Positions 63,980-64,000 of a DNA stretch of 64,000 nucleotides are shown here, in pieces; positions within the stretch are counted from its first letter, which is position 1; every line of letters starts with the position of its first letter. The notes beneath the pieces were generated by a model. It saw nothing but the letters and a program-made list of their open reading frames with translations. It was not told the origin of the DNA and did not search any database. The stretch is from Arthrobacter rhombi. GTDB lineage: Bacteria; Actinomycetota; Actinomycetes; Actinomycetales; Micrococcaceae. Made by a program: the position numbers and the translations under genes. The stretch covers positions 1-64,000 of the forward strand of contig NZ_FUHW01000052.1 of the NCBI RefSeq assembly GCF_900163545.1. Direction: 5' to 3'.

Positions 63980-64000
63980 GGCCCATCGTGACGATGGGCC
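63980..64000 (-). terminator. Terminator of a minus-strand gene beyond the right edge
   Basis: GGCCCATCG (63980-63988), TGA loop, CGATGGGCC (63992-64000): a perfect 9-bp stem. On the minus strand it is followed by CTTTTCTTTT, the usual U-rich tail, so it should end a transcript entering from outside the window. Confidence 0.7.

Overview
The window is high-GC chromosomal DNA from an actinobacterium, most likely a Micrococcaceae (Arthrobacter-like) species. The evidence is gene content and order: the ANTAR regulator pdtaR, the series polA / rpsA / coaE / uvrB, the block uvrA - phosphatase - plsC - uvrC - rapZ - yvcK - whiA - sodA - gap - pgk - tpiA - secG, and the pentose-phosphate block tkt - tal - pgi - zwf - opcA next to ctaB. 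The genus is inferred from this layout and not proven.

Layout. 0.1-1.0 kb: pdtaR and tRNA-Leu(CAA). 1.0-9.6 kb: a TetR-controlled acyl-CoA catabolic locus. A minus-strand operon encodes an AMACR-like racemase, a frameshifted CoA ligase, an HSD10-like dehydrogenase, an intact CoA ligase, an LCAD-type dehydrogenase and a MaoC hydratase; tetR and a glutaryl-CoA dehydrogenase diverge from it. Racemase plus HSD10-like enzyme suggests methyl-branched acyl-CoA beta-oxidation. 9.6-14.2 kb: yciO-like gene, phosphate transporter with a small membrane partner, and small housekeeping genes. 14.3-29.6 kb: polA coupled to an Eis-like acetyltransferase, rpsA, RNA methyltransferase, yigZ-like gene, an oxidoreductase-SRPBCC fusion, coaE, uvrB, terC behind a manganese riboswitch, and an MFS permease. 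29.7-38.2 kb: peptidase, YdjM-like membrane protein, Ski2-like helicase, tam, a wrecked secreted protease, TM2 protein, a 67-residue orphan and a metallo-hydrolase. 38.3-52.5 kb: DNA repair, RapZ/YvcK/WhiA, superoxide dismutase and lower glycolysis. 52.6-61.4 kb: pentose-phosphate operon and heme O synthase. 61.6-64 kb: an accessory tail with a decayed serine recombinase and two small membrane proteins.

At least fifteen genes have a TANNNT -10 hexamer only 6-7 nt before the start codon, so leaderless transcription looks common here; this also decides several starts. uvrA carries a perfect SOS box over such a promoter. Three genes are broken: a CoA ligase (loss of one copy of a 14-bp tandem repeat), a secreted protease (catalytic core excised), and a recombinase (nonsense codon plus frameshift). 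No CRISPR array, prophage, antiphage cluster or clearly new multi-gene system is visible. The most novel-looking items are the oxidoreductase-SRPBCC fusion, the branched-acyl locus with its operator-overlapped promoter, and the orphan gene behind a perfect 12-bp inverted repeat.
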